Shown here in pieces: positions 59,060-64,000 of a stretch of DNA of 64,000 nucleotides. This DNA is from Phytophthora hibernalis (lineage: Eukaryota > Oomycota > Peronosporomycetes > Peronosporales > Peronosporaceae). The stretch lies in contig JAAKBF010000221.1 of assembly GCA_012656075.1 (NCBI GenBank), forward strand, positions 248,001 through 312,000, given 5' to 3'. The stretch's first letter is position 1. Each line of letters opens with the position of its first letter. Position numbers and translations under genes: made by a program. The notes beneath the pieces were generated by a model that was not told the origin of the DNA, did no database searches, and was given only the letters and a program-made list of their open reading frames with translations.

Positions 59060-60240
59060 AGGCAAATCGATGTCGCAACGCGCGGCGGGTCAGGCCACGG
59101 CGAGACTTCGTGCGGTCCGTGCTGCTCGCACTCCAGAACAAGTGCGCCAACATGTCGAGGGCGCCATCGCACAGACATGGGGAGTCAGATCACCCGCGAA
59201 CAAGAGCTAAGTCAATTCTCAATAACAAGGCTCCATGACGTCGACAATGAGTTAACGACTACTCCATACTTCGATGAGTTTCGGGATGTAGGGGGCTCTT
59301 CAGCTATCAAGGAAATGACGAATTTTTCATTACGAGAATTCAACGAGCTATGGCTGACTGTCCACGAGCATGTTGTTGTGAGTCACAACGTCGGGAGAGG
59401 TAAACGGTCGGAGATTAGTGGAAAAGATGCCTTCTTTATGACGCTTGTCATGTTGCACGTGGGAGGGCCTAGGAAAGGTCGTGGTCGTTCCTACGGCTAC
59501 TTTCACCGAGACTGTTACCAAGTTCATCCGGCTTCTGTCTCCTAAGCTATACGCAGACCAAGTCGTGGCCCAAGCCGACCGTACAATCATGCGTGCTGCA
59601 GTGACGTCCGGTCACGCGTTTAGCAATTTTCCTAGTGCGGTTTTTATACGCCGTCGACGTCACATTTCAGCAAAGTTTTCGCCCTGGTGGTTACATTTAA
59701 GAAAACGGCAAGTACTACAGCGGCAAGCATCATCTATATGGCCTCAAGGTAGAAGTCTCCGTCAACATGCATGGCTTTGTCATCAACTGCACCGAACATC
59801 CAAGGGGGCACCACGACATCTCAATGTTCAAAGAAAACAAGCGGTTTCACTTGGGAAGGATGTTGAAGCTACCAGGAGAGGCTGAGCTGCCAGACTTTGG
59901 CCCGTTGGCCAATAAATTCCTCGACAAGTGGGCCATCTTGGTCGACAAAGGGTACCAGGGGACAGCCAACTTCCTGTGATGTGTACACCGCAAAAAAGCA
60001 TGAATCTGACTCGTGCAGACATGGTGAATAATGACAAGATTACTAGTGACCGGGTTCTAGTAGAAAACTACTTTGGACGTCTGAACATACTGTGACGTGT
60101 TACCGCCGACAAGTCTCGCTGGAGCGAAAAATTATATGACGACGTGTTCCGCATGTGGGTCGCCCTCACCAACTACAACATCTCCATTAACCACCTACAG
60201 GACCAGAACGGAGATTGGTACCGTCAATCACAGTGCAAGC
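59060..60240 (+). mobile_element. Degenerate DDE transposase (PIF/Harbinger-like)
   Basis: Pieces in changing frames read as one DDE_4-type transposase. N-terminal part: TPYFDEFRDVGGSSAIKEM, FSLREFNELWLTVHEH, SGKDAFFMTLVMLHVGG. Catalytic core: first Asp in AVDVTFQQ, then KHHLYGLKVEVSVN, TEHPRGHHDISMFKEN, second Asp in WAILVDKGYQG, and Glu in VLVENYFGRL. In-frame stops follow GGYI (about 59698) and TANFL (59979), plus other frame changes, so it is unlikely to be active even allowing for sequencing errors. I did not find clear terminal inverted repeats or a target duplication. A cellular domesticated copy is possible but the stops argue against it. Confidence 0.68.
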
Positions 60241-60463
60241 TGATCCAAAATAAAAATCCTGGGGAAATCCATTCTCCACAGCACGTCCAATTAGTCATTG
60301 CTCTTCCTCTGCTGCTTCAGACACTGGTGTTGGCGCTCATGCTCTGTCGCCTTCTCCACTATCAATTTGTAGAGTAGCCTTGGATCGGTTGCAGCGGTCT
60401 TGTGTGTGAAATGTACACATTGCTTCACTTCCTGCTTGAGATTCTGAGATTGCAGCGACGCCA

Positions 60464-60915
60464 TCAGTCGCTGGCAATTCCATCAGTTGGTCCGAAACAT
60501 TCCGCCAATCCGTCACCCATGGTGATCTTGTTGAACGCCTTGAAGTAGTCTAGCACACGGGCAGTGACGACACTCTCCCTCATGTCCATCTTCAGCTCGT
60601 CCTTGAAAAGTTGTTTGATGTTTGGCAGCGTGTTGTTCTTCACGCTCGCCACGATGTCTTCGATTTCTGCCATGAGCATACCCTCAGTGACGTCGGCCGG
60701 CACCTTGCGTAATTTCAGGTCGCAGAATACGTCGAACAGGCCAGGATCGAATGCCTCCAGGATGGACTCGACGACAGCGTTGTAGTCCTCGCCGGACACT
60801 CGGCAACGCGCGCGCAGCTTGGCCTCGTACTCGCGTCTCTCCTTCTTCCACTTCACGATGGCCTCGTGAGAGATGGACTTGATCTTCGGAGGTAGAACCG
60901 GAGTAAACTGTGGTA
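60464..60915 (-). mobile_element. Retroelement gag-like fragment typical of oomycetes
   Basis: Minus frame: PPKIKSISHEAIVKWKKERR, then EYEAKLRARCRVSGEDY, AVVESILEAFDPGLFDVFC, EGMLMAEIEDIVASVKN, LFKDELKMDMRESVVTARVL, ending GLAECFGPTDGIASD. I recognise this from the gag-like N-terminal segment of retroelement polyproteins repeated many times in Phytophthora genomes. It is cut off before any zinc knuckle, protease or reverse transcriptase, and no LTRs are seen. A remnant, most likely inserted and truncated. Confidence 0.6.
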
Positions 60916-61036
60916 CAGTCCCACTGGAAACACCATCTCTGCGGGGGCGGAGTCGACATCTCGAAGTTGTTGTTGTAGTACTGGTACCTCCTCTCGATAC
61001 ACTTATAACTACTTGAGACAGTAGAAAAACGGCTAG

Positions 61037-61081
61037 AGCTAGTAATAAAACTACTAAAGCTAGTAATAAATTCTACTAAAG
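61037..61081. repeat. Short direct repeat, two copies of ~22 bases
   Basis: AGCTAGTAATAAA followed by TACTAAAG occurs twice in succession, differing only in the bases between. Lies in the AT-rich gap between the gag-like fragment and the reductase gene. Confidence 0.5.
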
Positions 61082-61280
61082 AATTCTTTAAGGCCGTTCA
61101 ACCAACACTTGATGCAAATATATTTTAGTTGGGTCTGTGCCGTACAGCCCTACATATGCATGGAACTTTTGACTTAAAATGCACACTCAACGTTACCTGC
61201 GAAATTCCTTTTGAACACCAACACTAAAATGCACCTGCAGCAAAAAGAGCACCATTGCCTTGCTGCTGCGTTTTCACCCC

Positions 61281-62368
61281 TCACACGCAGTTCATGTCCA
61301 ACCGGAGTTTGTGGTTCTGCACCACCTTGTCGGCGATGGAGTTGGCTTCGTGCACAGCGTTTTCGAAGCACTCTTCCTTGTCGTATATCGCAAGACCCTC
61401 GATGGCCACGCGGTGCGCATCGTCAAAACCACACATGGCAAATATGCGCGATAGGAACGGGAACACGTAGTCCTCATGCGCCGGTGGCGCCATGCCACCC
61501 GACGATGAGATCACGATGAGTGGCCGTCCTCTAAAGAACGGGCGAGAGGGTCCTTCCTCGTCCTTGTCGTGGAACGTCAGCCCGGCCTGCACCACGCAGT
61601 CGATGTACTGCTTCAGAGTGTAGGGCACGCTGAAGTTCCACACAGGGCTTGTGATGATCAGGAAGTCTGCCCGCAGCAATTGTTCCACGAGCTTCTTGAT
61701 GGGCCTGAAGGCATCGAGGTCGGTCTCGTCCTCACTACCGTGAAGCGCCTTCCACACGCACGTCATGGTCTCGCGATCGAATCTGGGTAGCTCGCTGCTC
61801 CACACGTCGCACTCTTCAATGTCGAGGACATCCTCCGGTCTCTCTACTTCGGCCACCGGTTCGCCGCCATTGCAAATGTGGTGGTGGTAGTGGTGCGTCA
61901 GGTGGTCGATCATCTTGGCGGCCACGCGGTCCGTCACGGAGTCGTGCGTGAGGCTTGCATTGATATGCAGGATGGTCTGCTTCTGCGTCTGCAGTAGTGC
62001 ATAACAGTTAGGTGAGCCTGGGGCCGAAGTAAGATAGGAGTTTCTTGCAGCTGGCACACCTTGTGGAACTTGGGCTCCGGCGGAGTCATCCCCACGGGGC
62101 TTGGGGGTTCTTGATTCTGTTGCTGTTGCTGATGCTGGTCACTTGTTGATGACTTCGAAACTTGTTCACTGAGGCCGCATTTCTGAAGAATTCCGAACCC
62201 CAGCGCCGTGTCCCGGGTGCCTTTCGAGCCAACACGCAACAGGAGCGAAGGCAACTTCAAGGTGCCGTCACTGCACGGGCAAAAACGCGCATCACATGTC
62301 GCCTGTATCGGTTTAATCGCCGTTTTCCGCGGGTAAGCCTTCAACACGATGGCCGCGCGAAACATCAT
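61281..62368 (-). CDS. FMN-dependent NAD(P)H quinone/azo reductase (flavodoxin fold, AzoR-like)
   Basis: Two exons, about 62368-62055 and 62004-61281, joined KFHK to TQKQTILHIN in phase. The flavodoxin-like fold starts ILHINASLTHDSVTDRVA (FMN phosphate loop) and continues with ADFLIITSPVWNFSVPYTLKQYID, the hallmark of AcpD/AzoR reductases, and LIVISSSGGM. The first exon gives about 100 extra residues: a start MMFRAAIVLKAYPRK that could be an organelle-targeting leader, a Cys pair (CDARFCPC) and a Gln run. Two-electron reduction of quinones or azo compounds is the family activity; the natural substrate is unknown. The 5' gene start is 88 bases from an orphan exon on the same strand. Confidence 0.83.
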
Positions 62369-62455
62369 ACACTCATTGCGAAATGGGCATCGACACCATG
62401 CCAATGCCACCCAAATCCGACAGACAGTATTTTACAATCCATGGACATCTGAAGT

Positions 62456-62668
62456 TCAGTCTAAAACAATGTTTGACCAGTCCAGCTTCCCGTGGAATAT
62501 CATACCCTTCTCCGTCTGATGCAGCAACGACAGCCGGACAGGCAGTGCGTTATCGTTGAGGCTGCCGATGAACTTACAAATGTCAATCAACGCTTCAAGC
62601 TTGGTGCTCCGATCTTCCAGCACAGTCTTCGACGATAACGCAATTAACTCAAAGCTGAGTTTTCTCTC
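62456..62668 (-). CDS. Orphan terminal exon, coding-like, upstream exons not found
   Basis: Preceded by a 3' splice signal (CTTAG) and open to TGA at 62456-62458, with no ATG in the first half. It reads ERKLSFELIALSSKTVLEDR, STKLEALIDICKFIGSLNDN, ALPVRLSLLHQTEKGMIFHG and ends KLDWSNIVLD. Codon choice and composition look genuinely coding, but I found no convincing upstream exon between 62669 and 62930. Either the last exon of an unrecognised gene or a remnant of one. Confidence 0.4.
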   Translation of the reverse strand, partial: ERKLSFELIALSSKTVLEDRSTKLEALIDICKFIGSLNDNALPVRLSLLHQTEKGMIFHGKLDWSNIVLD

Positions 62669-63201
62669 CTAAGAACGAGGCGAGGGGTGTCATTGAGTGT
62701 CTCTAGGCGGCAGGTCTCAGTGGAGCTTGGTACCATGCACGTTGTCTTCAGACGTCTTGAAGAGTCCAGTATTTACCACTAAATCCGACAAGCTTAAATC
62801 AAGGGTTTAAAATAAACCTACTTCGTAACTGTAACTACTTCAAAAGTAGATTTTTCCAAATCAAAAATGTCCACTAAATCCGGATAACTCACATGCTTAA
62901 AAATAATAAAACCTAGCTTTTCCGGTTCCATGTTCAAACCCCGTTTCACAATTGATCGAGGTACCGGTAGCGAGAAACTCGCCATCTTAGTCGGAAGAGG
63001 AGCCGCCTCGTTCTCCCAGGAACTCCCTCGCTGTCACCCACAGCTCTCGAGGTCCAGTCACCTGCGCTCCCTGTGTCTGTCGGTGCTTTGTTTGTCGCGA
63101 GAAAACGACGGGGAGCCGCCGCTTCTGTCGCCATTCACGCTCGACTCCGCGACTGAAACTCCCCTGTACGACGCCCTCCTCCCTCTACGCCCGCCCCCGC
63201 C
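62669..63201. promoter_or_regulatory. Intergenic and promoter region of AMBRA1-like gene
   Basis: AT-rich left half with two copies of CCACTAAATCCG (about 62777 and 62873). The right half, from 62960, is GC- and pyrimidine-rich (CTCCCTCTACGCCCGCCCCC just before the ATG), as expected for a 5' UTR. Open frames here on both strands lack family support. Confidence 0.4.
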
Positions 63202-64000
63202 ATGGACTCCAAGGTCTGGCAACGAGCGGCCGCAGATCTGAACCCGCCGGGCGTCCCCAACTCGTTCCGCCACGCCAAGAACCAGCAGAACATCGCCAGT
63301 GTCTTGCTGCGGCGAGAGTTCGGAGGCTCCAGACGCCAGAAGAGCGTACGAGCTGTTGGAGAGGACAGAGACGAGAACTTCTGGGCTGAAAGCGAAAGCT
63401 CCTTCAAGGTGTGCACAATTGCAGGAAGTTAGGGACGGAGGGAGAGAATGTAACGCAACTGTTTTTGTGACTTCAGCATCAGAGTCGCTACTTCGAGCTG
63501 CCACAGACCACCAAGTCCACGATCTCCATCGCTATTAGTCCCGATGGGTGCGTTGCTAAGGGAGGGGTGCTGCGGATACATGGAGGCTGATGGTGTTTGC
63601 TCTTTGGTGCAGGAAAACTTTCGCATCGACGCACGGAGACCATACAGTCAAGATCATTTGCATTGAGACGGGCAAAGTGCTGCAGGTGGGGAAGACTACG
63701 CTACTTGTCTGTTGATTTCTGCGAGATGGAGAACCTGATTGTTATCGTCTTGTGCAGACGCTGGTGGGTCACCCCGAACGCCGTGGAGTGTCAAGTTTCA
63801 TCCGACAGATCCACGCTATGTGGCGTCAGGTTGTCTAGGCTTCCAAGTTCGGTGCGTTGGATGACAATGGCTTTTGTCAGACCCGTACCACTCATACATA
63901 ACTTCTGCTGGTGTCTCCACTTTTTGTCATACAGATTTTGGGATATTGAAACTGGCCGCTGCCTATACGTGTCTACACTTCGCCATGCAATTATCTCGAT
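63202..64000 (+). CDS. AMBRA1: AMBRA1-like WD40 protein, 5' part (runs off window)
   Basis: N-terminal WD40 region of a homologue of AMBRA1, a Cullin-4/DDB1 substrate receptor linked to autophagy in animals. Exon 1 is 63202-63408, exon 2 starts at 63477. Diagnostic order: YFELPQTTKSTISIAISPDG, TFASTHGDHTVKIICIETGK, TLVGH...RTPWSVKFHPTDP, YVASGCLGFQVRFWDIETGR. The block 'STHxxHxVxIxxxxTGKxxxxLxGHxRTPWxVxFHP' is the AMBRA1 signature. One missing C in CCCC 63772-63775 causes a frame change between GHP and RTPW. The rest of the gene lies to the right. Autophagy role in oomycetes is inferred. Confidence 0.8.

Noticed and set aside
57000..61130. Searching for LTRs or terminal repeats around the gag-like and transposase remnants
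   Set aside because: No matching long direct or inverted termini could be found by eye.

Overview
This window is nuclear DNA of an oomycete, most likely a Phytophthora or close relative. The evidence is small spliced genes with 50-90 base GT/AG introns, very tight spacing on both strands, a gag-like retroelement fragment and a leucine-rich gene family of a type I know from Phytophthora, a TKL-type protein kinase, and a myosin with ankyrin and PH domains. I see no bacterial operons, no CRISPR array, and no tRNA or rRNA that I could support.

Layout: 1-3.6 kb holds the 3' part of a TKL kinase. 3.8-10.9 kb holds a small membrane protein, phosphoseryl-tRNA(Sec) kinase, a membrane-anchored metzincin of bacterial type, and an organellar glutamyl-tRNA synthetase. 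11.0-16.6 kb (minus) holds a basic protein with a UAP56-binding motif, a membrane-anchored cysteine synthase and COG2. 16.9-22.2 kb is a PIKfyve/Fab1 lipid kinase. 22.5-25.6 kb (minus) is a multi-IQ protein. 26-27.3 kb is DCAF7/WDR68, followed by a broken leucine-rich family member. 29.6-35.5 kb holds an AMP-forming (ANL) enzyme, a serine-cluster nuclear protein and DRG1. 35.7-38.3 kb holds a SAM carrier and transaldolase. 38.7-42.2 kb holds a PHD-finger protein that may carry a domain from DNA base-modification systems, facing a double-SANT protein. 42.3-56.6 kb holds COG1, a tubulin-tyrosine-ligase-like protein, a very large myosin, IMP4 and a terminal uridylyl/poly(A) transferase. 57-61 kb is a gene-poor stretch with remnants (transposase, retroelement gag, ABC-like fragment). 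61.3-64 kb holds a flavodoxin-fold quinone/azo reductase and the 5' end of an AMBRA1-like WD40 gene.

Most genes are housekeeping: Golgi tethering (COG1 and COG2), endosomal PI(3,5)P2 synthesis, tRNA charging and selenocysteine supply, ribosome biogenesis (IMP4, DRG1), RNA tailing and mRNA export, microtubule and actin functions.

A property of the sequence itself matters to any reader. Nearly every long, conserved coding region is broken by one- or two-base deletions, almost always in homopolymers. Transaldolase alone has four. These look like uncorrected sequencing errors, so gene spans below run across them, and conceptual translations of single frames will be truncated.
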